This document shows, piece after piece, positions 8,101-10,901 of a DNA stretch of 10,901 nt (the stretch's first letter is position 1; each line of letters starts with the position of its first letter). The notes beneath the pieces are model-generated. The model had not been told where the DNA came from, made no database searches, and saw only the letters and a program-made list of their open reading frames with translations. Location: NCBI GenBank assembly GCA_902783815.1, contig CACZSM010000193.1, positions 1 through 10,901 on the forward strand, given 5' to 3'. Source of the DNA: an uncultured Ruminococcus sp. (lineage in GTDB: Bacteria; Bacillota; Clostridia; Oscillospirales; Acutalibacteraceae). Made by a program: the position numbers and the translations under genes.

Positions 8101-9407
8101 CTTCACTTTCAAGCGCTGTGATTCCGGAGGGTATGGAATGTGTTGGTTATGCTATGTTCAGTGGCTGCACAGCACTGAAAAATGTTTCGCTCCCATCAAC
8201 GATCACCAGTATTTACCCGTATGCGTTCAGCGGCTGTTCCTCACTTGAGGCTATTGCTCTGCCGGAGGGTCTGAAATATATTTACTGGGATTCGTTCAGG
8301 GATTGTACTTCACTTAAAGAGATCACTATTCCTGCATCTTTTGAGATGGTTGATTCCTCAGTTGGCTTCAATAACTGTCCGTCACTGACTAAGATAAATG
8401 TTGCGGCTGGAAATAAGGATCTTGTATCTGTAAACGGTGTTCTCTACTCAAAGGATATGAAGGTTCTTTACAAGGTTCCGGAAGGTATGAAGGTAACTCA
8501 GTTCATCATTCCTGATGGTGTTGAAAGACTTAATTATTCCTGCTTTGCTAACTGCGCTACTCTTACTAAGGTTTCAATTCCTGCTTCTGTATCCTATATC
8601 CCGTACAATTCATTTAATAACTGCACTTCTCTTGAAAGTGTTGAGTTACCTGATGGTCTCTTAAGGATCCAGTCTCAGGCATTTATGAATTGTCCGAAGC
8701 TGACAAGGCTCAGAATACCGTCAAGTGTAGAGTACATGGATTATGATTCGTTTGATAATAGTTCTATTACTCTTATTGGTGAGGAAGGTTCCTATGCTGA
8801 AGGGTTTGCTCATACCAATAACATCTCGTTTGAGGCTCTCGGATCACTTGTCAATGAAAGCTCTGTAAAGAGTGCTGAAATTGCTGTCGGTCAGGAGGCT
8901 GTCATAAATGGTGCTGCTTCCGGTGGTGCTGGCGGATATACCTTCGCTTACTACTACAAGAAGTCCGTCAGAAATACCTGGACTCAGATCGGCTCAGGCT
9001 TTACAACTGATTCTAAGGCTGTTTTCAAGGCTGGTTCTGAAAGTACCTATGATGTTAAGGTAATTGTTAAGGATTCAAAGGGCAAAACAGCTGAAAAGCT
9101 CCTTAAGGTTAAGGCTTCAAAGGCTTCCTCTGCTCTCAGCAACAATTCCGAGATCAGCAGTACGGAGGTTAAAAAGGGTACTCCTGTTAAGGCTACCGGC
9201 AAGGCAAGCGGCGGCAGCGGTTCTTATTCCTTTGCCTTCTACTACAAAAAATCTACTTCCAGCAGCTGGACTACTATCAGTGGTTTTGGCGCTGCTTCCG
9301 AGGCTTCCTTTACTCCGGCTATGGCTGCGACCTATCTTATGAAAGTCGTTGTAAGGGATTCAAGCGGCAATACCTCTGAAAAAATATTTACTGTTACCTC
9401 TAAGTAA
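1..9407 (+). CDS. Giant BspA-type LRR / Ig-like modular surface protein, 5'-truncated by window edge
   Basis: The frame is open from base 3 to the TAA at 9405-9407, giving 3134 residues with the N-terminus missing. The first ATG at 210 is internal: the 69 codons before it already encode an Ig-like tail (VKDSKGNISEKTFLVRS) and the usual linker GTLTVFGKG. The protein repeats one plan. An Ig-like module carries YGSG-YTYSYYYKK, then W, then VKVVVKDSKG, and resembles triple-tyrosine/PKD-like folds. A linker of about 45 residues follows (CG-N, YMLD, GTLTVFGSGNM, SPF), then BspA-type LRRs of about 22-23 residues (IP-SVTSIG-YAFS-C-L), closed by a cap such as ICGYKGSYAEQYAKDN. BspA-type LRR proteins are typically secreted or surface-exposed and bind host proteins, polysaccharides or other cells, so adhesion is inferred; no catalytic domain is visible. 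The visible C-terminus (IFTVTSK) has no LPXTG, dockerin, SLH or membrane segment, so attachment must depend on the unseen N-terminus or be non-covalent. Family placement is confident; ligand and function are not known. Confidence 0.93.
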   Translation, partial: VKVSVKDSKGNISEKTFLVRSGSENVVASGDFSYGDTVLSYILDDKGTLTVFGKGAIADYNYNNSPFRSMSENITKIVIESGITAVGKYAFYELYDVETVVLSNTVKSIGDSAFGCCNRLTKAEIPASVTEINSYAFSGSVTIYGKSGSKAEEYAENQDFEFVDTSTPVNYSSVDKCVVKPGGSVSITSTAEYGSGKYTYGYFYKKAGETTWTTLSAVSSTNSAVFKPEEEGTYIVRALVKDSAGKKVDRLFAVRAVEDNVERSGVLSSDDKNSVSYYLDGNGKLTIFGIGNTGDFIGDGDYGPDRVTPFIDCSDITSAVIEEGITRVGNFMFYDSYFIKSVVLPESLNSIGNYSFWDTSVSRVTIPANVQVIGEHAFHDTNGNKITFCGTEGTVAESYAAENDYDFIDISKPFNNSTLDNYAVASGDTVMIRGAAEYGSGNYTYSYYYKKSTTTSWMRIGSANTTETIAYFKTGSKADYDVKVVVKDSKGKISERYFKVRSLAERPLKNGKCGDNVFYMLDKYGTLTVFGSGNMDNYSDSYSSPLRNLGDYNEDENDTNVRVKSVIFEKGVTNVGKYALCGQSSIETVTLADTVTSIGRNAFSDCYGLKTIEIPASVKTIEYNSFSDDDGVVICGYKGSYAEQYAKDNYIEFIDIEKPALFADVDTYAAAKNDKITLTANAKYGSGGFTYAYYYRPVDGDGNWTLLSDYSSKNKFTFTGYDEGDYELKVSVKDSKGQTAEKQSRVRIVGEKPAAQGRCGDDAYYLLGNDGTVYIYGTGEVDGFSWDGSPLKGNTGVKAVVIEYGITEVNGYLVNYCSELRKVFVSSTVNYISESAFYGVRSPLIVGSAGSYAERYAERNRYEFADVDKPYNESTVSSYVVKVGDTVTINGAADFGSGDYTYTYSYKKATSTSWNRIGNAGTTETTASFKTGSKADYNVKITVKDSKGNTADKEFTVRSTNANVVESGEIGNKGNNVCYMIEDNGTATIFGSGNMKDFSWENSIFRLREYSENGNSSDVAVKKLIVEEGVTSIGSYAFYNLNSLTDVSIPSTVTRINDYAFSYCHGLKSIRIPATVTKITSFSGFNSDFEICGYKNSTAEKVAKDYSYKFVDMAVTDNISTIDAAARKKGGSFTLTGAARFGSGSYKYTYDYRLSGSDDWIRAGSEGTTASSVTITPENEGIYEVRIIAEDSEGSQSEKRFTLLVSEKNIFKSGLCSMNPDSTASYALFTDGELLVFGSGAADKTFLQSDYYDDDYDNGSYSNSIKSIVISEGITSIGNNLFCNLNNLETVTFPENSLTSIGYYSFGDCPALKRVIIPDSVTSVDRDAFEYCYDLQICSNAELIAKMSANGPDYIEYVDVGLPLNNCTVSSYAVKPGESITLSRGAEFGSGEYTYSFGYRMAGESSWTAIADDSDVFTPEKSGTYFVKATVTDSNGNSEDKQFAVKAVDAGIVSSGVVGDNTSCVSYMVDTEGTLTVFGTGRIKNFNWNNSPFNGNQTILGTIRSIVIEEGITSVGDYSFRNNSSLKTLKLPESLIRIGDYAFSSDEKLERVVIPKNVEEIYDDAFAYCDGLVVCGYPESEAEDIARSYGYRFVDVTVPYNISTVPERVVKVGQTVTINGAAEFGSGKYTYSYYYKKASSASWSRIGSENTTETQASFTPGSAADYCAKVVVSDGTGAKIEKEFIIKALNYDALASGSCGDKNSEVFYVVDNEGTMTVFGSGMAANANLDEVSDNVKKIVVEKGVTGLAGSCFGDYNNLETAVLDDGITSIGSYAFEYCRKLKNINLPSALTSVGNSVFSSCSSLESVTIPEGIKNIPSYFFSGCTALKEVILPSGLTEIQNNAFSRCGGIESLMFTGGKVTYISEYAFNDADGIILCGEPGSYIEKYAKNNDMLFSDKSLPLNLSSVEKVGVKAGGTVKLNARAKYGSGSFTYTYYYKKSTSKFWTRIGDADTTETTASFTAGSAAEYNVKIVVKDSKGKQSAREFTVKAISADIAATGICGNNTSFVLDNNGKLYLFGSGSVTNGLYSAISDNYGSKTIYSVTEAEIGSGIKSVSDSTFSGFENLRSVVIPEGIESIGSNAFSGTNLKSVVLPSTVVSVGRSAFENCANLESVTLNEGLESIGSNAFGNCSKLSTLNIPSTVKSFDENIVRYSKSLSAINVSENNENLCSKNGVVYNKEMTKLICVPEGATISEFTVPATVTVIGQSAMRNCSNITNLVIPDSVSVIGSSAFAYCKLLKKAELPDSVASIGEYVFDNCASLDEIRLPSGITSIPESMFQGCKSLTEVQIPDGVTTIEEFAFNLCDNLSTVNIPSGVTRIGSHAFSNTDLQSIDLPDGVTYIGSGVFSNCDKLDHITIPAGVKEIYDSTFYGCVNLVYVVLPENLELIGYDAFLNCSSLERIDLPTKLKIIRSCAFMNTAMESLFIPASVVEIGGRAVSEGVAIIGHTGTAADFFATENSLEFRDVINPMNRSFIEKPVVNVGGNVVINGAAEFGSGDYTFSYFYKKAASSSWTRIGSGYTAETTASFKTGAEADYNVKVVVKDSKGRTDERIFTIRSTKKTISECGRIGKPNSNVSYMLDSTGTVTIFGKGEISDFTAESSVFAGRDDIKSVKIESGVTSVGDCLFSNCKNLATIALADSIKRIGGYTFNKCAVTSVKLPVALESIRTCAFSDCSKLSSITLPGSLKSLGEATFSGCTSLSSAVIPEGMECVGYAMFSGCTALKNVSLPSTITSIYPYAFSGCSSLEAIALPEGLKYIYWDSFRDCTSLKEITIPASFEMVDSSVGFNNCPSLTKINVAAGNKDLVSVNGVLYSKDMKVLYKVPEGMKVTQFIIPDGVERLNYSCFANCATLTKVSIPASVSYIPYNSFNNCTSLESVELPDGLLRIQSQAFMNCPKLTRLRIPSSVEYMDYDSFDNSSITLIGEEGSYAEGFAHTNNISFEALGSLVNESSVKSAEIAVGQEAVINGAASGGAGGYTFAYYYKKSVRNTWTQIGSGFTTDSKAVFKAGSESTYDVKVIVKDSKGKTAEKLLKVKASKASSALSNNSEISSTEVKKGTPVKATGKASGGSGSYSFAFYYKKSTSSSWTTISGFGAASEASFTPAMAATYLMKVVVRDSSGNTSEKIFTVTSK
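5208..5715 (+). repeat. LRR block of about six BspA-type repeats
   Basis: This block begins at VKKIVVEKGVTGL and runs through repeats such as ITSIGSYAFEYCRKL, LTSVGNSVFSSCSSL and IKNIPSYFFSGCTAL. It closes with the cap GEPGSYIEKYAKNN. It is about twice as long as the seven preceding blocks and marks the change from short to long LRR blocks. The last repeat carries a small insertion (MFTGGKVTYI) relative to the consensus. The next Ig-like module starts near 5777. Confidence 0.8.
6123..7413 (+). repeat. Largest LRR block, about 16 BspA-type repeats
   Basis: About sixteen repeats of 22-23 residues follow the pattern L-x-VxIPxxVxxIGxxAFxxCxxL. After the fifth repeat there is an island, ENNENLCSKNGVVYNKEM followed by KLICVPEG, which breaks the period. 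This kind of insert (Asn-rich, then GVLYNK, then P-G) is common in BspA-type LRR proteins. Most repeats have a Cys at the fixed C-x-x-L position, giving a cysteine ladder along the solenoid. The block closes with the cap GHTGTAADFFATEN. At about 430 residues it is long enough to form an extended curved solenoid and is the likeliest main binding surface in the visible part; that role is inferred. Confidence 0.85.
7827..8843 (+). repeat. Second large LRR block, about 12 BspA-type repeats
   Basis: About twelve repeats begin at DDIKSVKIESGVTSVGDCLF. An island after the eighth repeat (AAGNKDLVSVNGVLYSKDM, then VLYKVPEG) matches in position and type the island in the preceding large block, which suggests that the two blocks share ancestry. 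The cap is GEEGSYAEGFAHTN. Codons become richer in T-ending forms within this block, most clearly from about 8400. Two Ig-like modules follow without an intervening LRR block. Confidence 0.85.
8844..9404 (+). repeat. C-terminal tandem of two Ig-like modules
   Basis: The first module runs from LVNESSVKSAEIAVGQEA to about base 9138 and carries GGYTFAYYYKK, W and VKVIVKDSKGK. The second runs from about 9150 to the stop and carries GSYSFAFYYKK, SSSWTT and VVVRDSSGNTSEKIF. This is the only place in the window where two Ig-like modules adjoin. Both lack the acidic or aromatic residue of the usual AEYGSG/AEFGSG start and have ASGGAGGY or ASGGSGSY instead. Ala is encoded by GCT in 20 of 23 codons from 8835 to the stop, unlike the GCA-rich upstream modules. 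They may act as a stalk or terminal spacer. Confidence 0.8.
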
Positions 9408-9454
9408 TATCTCTTTAACTCGCATACCGGATATTACTTGAAATTTAAAAAATC

Positions 9455-9488
9455 AGACACGAGGCTTGTTTCTACAGGCTTCGTGTCT
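9455..9488. terminator. Bidirectional rho-independent terminator between convergent genes
   Basis: The arms AGACACGAGGCTTG (9455-9468) and CAGGCTTCGTGTCT (9475-9488) pair over 14 positions, including two G-U type pairs, around the six-base loop TTTCTA. On the plus strand the stem is followed by the moderately T-rich TTCTCTTA, 47 bases after the stop of the LRR gene. On the minus strand it is followed by GATTTTTTAAATTT, a better T-tract, and so suits the end of the cotJ transcript. The location between convergent stop codons at 9407 and 9556 fits a shared terminator. Confidence 0.82.
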
Positions 9489-9555
9489 TTCTCTTATGAC
9501 CTTTTTTCCTCACGGATTCAGGGTCTTTCTATTCTTTTTTTGTTCTTTTTTTCTG

Positions 9556-10182
9556 TTATTTCTTTTCTTCCTTGCGGCCTCTCTTACATTTGTCAAACTC
9601 AGGATTGAAAGCATAAAAATTCTTGCTGTCCAGCTTATCCGTTACTATTCGCAGAGCTTCGCCGAACCTCTGGTAGTGGACGATTTCCCTTTCACGGAGG
9701 AAGCGGATAGGATCAAGAACATCCGGGTCATCACAGAAACGCAGGATATTATCATAGGTTACTCTGGCCTTCTGTTCAGCAGCGAGGTCCTCATGGAGAT
9801 CAGCGATAATATCGCCCTTGACCTGCATAGCGGCAGCGGAGAAAGGAGTACCGGAAGCAGCCGCAGGATATATACCGGCGGTATGATCCACAAAATACTG
9901 ATCGAGACCAGCCGCCTTGATTTCATCTGCGGAAAGACCTTTTGTAAGCTGATAAACAATTGTTCCGACCATTTCAAGATGACCGAGTTCTTCAACACCT
10001 ATATCCGTCAGAACAGCCTTTACCTCAGGGTAAGGTACGGAATATCGTTGAGAAAGATATCGGAGGGAGGCGCCAAGCTCACCGTCAGGACCGCCGTATT
10101 GACTAATAATACTTTTAGAGCGAGCCTGGTCGGGGTGTTTAATATTAACAGGGTACTGTAATTTTTTCTCATAAACGAACAT
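9556..10182 (-). CDS. cotJC: Spore coat protein CotJC, manganese-catalase family
   Basis: The product has 208 residues and is recognised as CotJC, a coat-associated member of the manganese (non-heme) catalase family that disproportionates hydrogen peroxide. The four-helix di-manganese site looks complete. GELGASL gives E35, EELGHLEM gives E65 and H68, AAEQKAR gives E136 and EIVHYQRFGEAL gives H169. From memory, the ligands in the characterised Lactobacillus plantarum enzyme (E35, E66, H69, E148, H181) have very similar spacing, including 33 residues between the last two. The tail after NPEF is short and basic (KCKRGRKEEKK) and makes it longer than the roughly 190-residue Bacillus CotJC. The ATG overlaps the cotJB stop by one base (TGATG), and GAGGAGG lies 10 bases upstream. 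It is the last gene of the cotJABC operon and should be made in the mother cell. Catalase activity is inferred. Confidence 0.95.
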   Translation of the reverse strand: MFVYEKKLQYPVNIKHPDQARSKSIISQYGGPDGELGASLRYLSQRYSVPYPEVKAVLTDIGVEELGHLEMVGTIVYQLTKGLSADEIKAAGLDQYFVDHTAGIYPAAASGTPFSAAAMQVKGDIIADLHEDLAAEQKARVTYDNILRFCDDPDVLDPIRFLREREIVHYQRFGEALRIVTDKLDSKNFYAFNPEFDKCKRGRKEEKK

Positions 10183-10436
10183 CAGTCAGAAACCTCCTCG
10201 TTATTCCACGGCCAGGGATCAGATATCCAAGCCCAGCGGCTGCCGTCACTGCCCGGAGAGAGAGGACCAAAACGGGACTCAAAATCCTGGCGGAGTTGAA
10301 GTGCTTGTTTTTCATATTTATCGAGGGCATCGCCGGCAGATGAATCATCAGGATGAGTATCGAGGTAGATTTGAAGTTCGTGAGCAGCGAAGTCAACGGC
10401 AGAAAGCTTTCTGATGAGAATATCCCGTTCAGTCAT
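10182..10436 (-). CDS. cotJB: Spore coat protein CotJB
   Basis: The product has 84 residues and is recognised as CotJB from its order of motifs: an N-terminal helix (RDILIRKLSAVDFAAHEL), then YLDTHPDD, then FGPL, then a Trp-rich end (WAWISDPWPWNNEE). It is a small soluble protein with no signal peptide; CotJB is made with CotJA and CotJC and takes part in coat assembly, though its biochemical role is not established. I chose the ATG at 10436-10434 because GGAGGT (10449-10444) ends seven bases before it. A GTG at 10445 in the same frame would overlap that ribosome site and is unlikely. The gene overlaps the end of cotJA by eight bases and shares one base with the cotJC start, so coupled translation is expected. 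Confidence 0.92.
   Translation of the reverse strand: MTERDILIRKLSAVDFAAHELQIYLDTHPDDSSAGDALDKYEKQALQLRQDFESRFGPLSPGSDGSRWAWISDPWPWNNEEVSD
10193..10199 (-). promoter_or_regulatory. Ribosome binding site of cotJC inside the cotJB 3' end
   Basis: On the minus strand, GAGGAGG (10199-10193) lies ten bases before the cotJC ATG at 10182-10180 and encodes the Glu-Glu near the end of CotJB (EEVSD). The last codons of CotJB therefore double as the ribosome site of the next gene. Confidence 0.75.
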
Positions 10437-10635
10437 CGCAAACACCTCCGTTATCAGAACCGGCTAAAAAAGGTTTGTTAAGATCAGGGAAAAGAGTACC
10501 CTGAGAGATAGCCTGTTCAGGTGAATAAAGCCTGTCGCAGTTCTGGAATGGAACATAAGCCATAGTGACCGAAGCATTTTTGGGTATAGGCTTAATAAAG
10601 AAGTCGGCATTTTGCATTTGTTTTATTACATCCAA
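10429..10635 (-). CDS. cotJA: Spore coat-associated protein CotJA
   Basis: The product has 68 residues and is recognised as CotJA from the core AMAYVPFQ (here VTMAYVPFQNCDRLYS), then PEQAISQGTLFPDLNKPF, the usual signature in clostridial CotJA. The tail is GSDNGGVCDD. It is cytoplasmic in the mother cell and associates with the forespore coat; in Bacillus subtilis the coat contains CotJA and CotJC, and each depends on the other. The start is TTG at 10635-10633, supported by AGGAG (10647-10643) seven bases upstream. An in-frame ATG at codon 7 lacks a comparable site. The ATG inside the TTGGATG context is out of frame and meets a stop at once. This is the first gene of the operon and overlaps cotJB by eight bases. 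Confidence 0.9.
   Translation of the reverse strand: MDVIKQMQNADFFIKPIPKNASVTMAYVPFQNCDRLYSPEQAISQGTLFPDLNKPFLAGSDNGGVCDD
10444..10449 (-). promoter_or_regulatory. Ribosome binding site that decides the cotJB start
   Basis: GGAGGT on the minus strand is seven bases from the ATG at 10436. It overlaps the in-frame GTG at 10445-10443, so that GTG cannot be served by it. It lies within the cotJA coding region, in the codons for the GGV near its end. Confidence 0.8.
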
Positions 10636-10642
10636 AATTATT

Positions 10643-10647
10643 CTCCT
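10643..10647 (-). promoter_or_regulatory. Ribosome binding site that supports the cotJA TTG start
   Basis: AGGAG, within GAGAGGAGAA on the minus strand, is followed by AATAATT and then TTG. The spacing of seven bases is ideal and favours TTG over the downstream in-frame ATG. Confidence 0.75.
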
Positions 10648-10671
10648 CTCGAAAACATTATTGATTCAGAG

Positions 10672-10699
10672 CGTAAATGCAGCTCTTTTACATAATATG
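10672..10699 (-). promoter_or_regulatory. Candidate mother-cell sigma-factor promoter of cotJABC
   Basis: On the minus strand this stretch reads from CATATTAT (10699-10692) to CATTTACG (10679-10672). Two readings are possible. CATATTAT may be a CATANNNT -10 box of the sigma-E/sigma-K type, giving a leader of about 50 bases; its -35 region is poor. Alternatively, ACATATTA may be the -35 box, with an imperfect CATTTACG -10 box 13 bases downstream and a leader of about 30 bases. In Bacillus subtilis the cotJ operon is transcribed by sigma-E, so such a site is expected here, but neither match is strong. Confidence 0.33.
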
Positions 10700-10814
10700 T
10701 GTTTCGGGAGGAGTTTGACATCCTTCGGATATTCATTTTTTCGGATAGATTTTTTTATATGAACTTTTTAGCCTTTTTGGTAAATTTGATAGTATAATTT
10801 ATTGTTGAAACGAC

Positions 10815-10831
10815 TGTCGGCGGAGCCGACA
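10815..10831. other. GC-rich perfect hairpin in the right-hand intergenic region
   Basis: TGTCGGC and GCCGACA pair perfectly over seven bases around the loop GGA, and stand out from the surrounding AT-rich DNA. There is no T-tract on either side, so it does not look like an intrinsic terminator. If a plus-strand transcript starts after the TATAAT at 10793-10798, the hairpin would lie in its leader. Its role is unknown. Confidence 0.4.
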
Positions 10832-10860
10832 TGGAGAAATGACCTGACTCTTTAGCTATT

Positions 10861-10901
10861 ATGTATGTTACTATCTACAATCAAGTTCCAGAAGCTACGC
10901 A
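10861..10901 (+). other. Possible start of a plus-strand gene cut by the right edge
   Basis: ATG at 10861 opens a frame reading MYVTIYNQVPEAT that is still open at the window end. The frame has a stop at 10840-10842 upstream, so the ATG at 10861 would be the first in-frame ATG. There is no recognisable Shine-Dalgarno site just before it. A TATAAT at 10793-10798 could belong to its promoter, but no convincing -35 box lies at the right distance. The fragment is too short to identify. Confidence 0.2.

Larger units (their letters stand above)
10636..10860. other. Intergenic region upstream of cotJA
   Basis: About 225 bases without a convincing gene. The part nearest cotJA holds its ribosome site and likely promoter. 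Next is a T-rich stretch (about 10733-10770 on the plus strand) with the word TTCGGATA repeated at 10724 and 10740 and a small ATCC-TTC-GGAT hairpin. Then come a TATAAT-like box and the GC-rich hairpin. A 65-codon plus-strand frame at 10565-10762 runs antisense across cotJA and shows no family features. Confidence 0.5.

Noticed and set aside
1..9407. CRISPR array or short tandem DNA repeat
   Set aside because: The repeats are protein-coding, diverged and of long period; there are no near-identical direct repeats with regular spacers.
9466..10161. A 231-codon plus-strand frame
   Set aside because: It runs antisense through cotJC, whose family match is clear, and its own translation has no family features. 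The hydrophobic start comes from T-rich non-coding DNA and the terminator.
10443..10445. GTG start for cotJB, nine bases upstream
   Set aside because: It overlaps the GGAGGT that correctly spaces the ATG at 10436; no other ribosome site would serve the GTG.
10721..10760. Terminator from the ATCC-TTC-GGAT hairpin followed by T tracts
   Set aside because: The stem has only about four pairs and no gene ends just upstream on the plus strand.
10793..10798. Firm sigma-A promoter on the plus strand
   Set aside because: TATAAT is good but no TTGACA-like box lies 16-18 bases upstream and there is no extended -10 TG, so it is only mentioned as a possibility.

Overview
The window most resembles a spore-forming, gut-type Gram-positive anaerobe of the Oscillospiraceae/Ruminococcus kind. 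That is an inference from two things: a giant BspA-type leucine-rich-repeat (LRR) surface protein built with tyrosine-rich Ig-like modules, and a complete cotJA-cotJB-cotJC spore-coat operon. The DNA is moderately AT-rich by eye, and the Shine-Dalgarno sites are strong, Firmicutes-type AGGAG/GGAGG.

Layout. From the left edge to 9407 the plus strand is one uninterrupted reading frame. It is already open at base 3, so its true start, and presumably its secretion signal, lies outside the window. The visible part is 3134 residues. It alternates LRR blocks with Ig-like modules of about 80-90 residues. There are ten LRR blocks, eleven complete Ig-like modules and the tail of a twelfth. The first seven LRR blocks are short (2-3 repeats); the last three are much longer (about 6, 16 and 12). 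The protein ends in two back-to-back Ig-like modules with no anchor that I can recognise. Codon choice shifts towards T-ending codons in roughly the last kilobase.

A strong hairpin at 9455-9488 lies between this gene and the convergent minus-strand genes and probably terminates both. On the minus strand, reading from about 10700 down to 9556, are a possible mother-cell sigma-factor promoter, then cotJA (TTG start), cotJB and cotJC. The genes overlap by 8 and 1 bases, so translation is probably coupled. CotJC keeps all five manganese ligands expected of a manganese catalase.

The right end (10636-10901) is mostly non-coding. It holds the cotJ leader, a GC-rich hairpin and a weak possible start of a plus-strand gene cut by the window edge. 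The two loci look functionally unrelated: one is a cell-surface adhesion or binding protein, the other belongs to sporulation. I found no CRISPR array, tRNA, rRNA or insertion sequence, and no clear new multi-gene system. The most unusual object is the giant modular protein itself.
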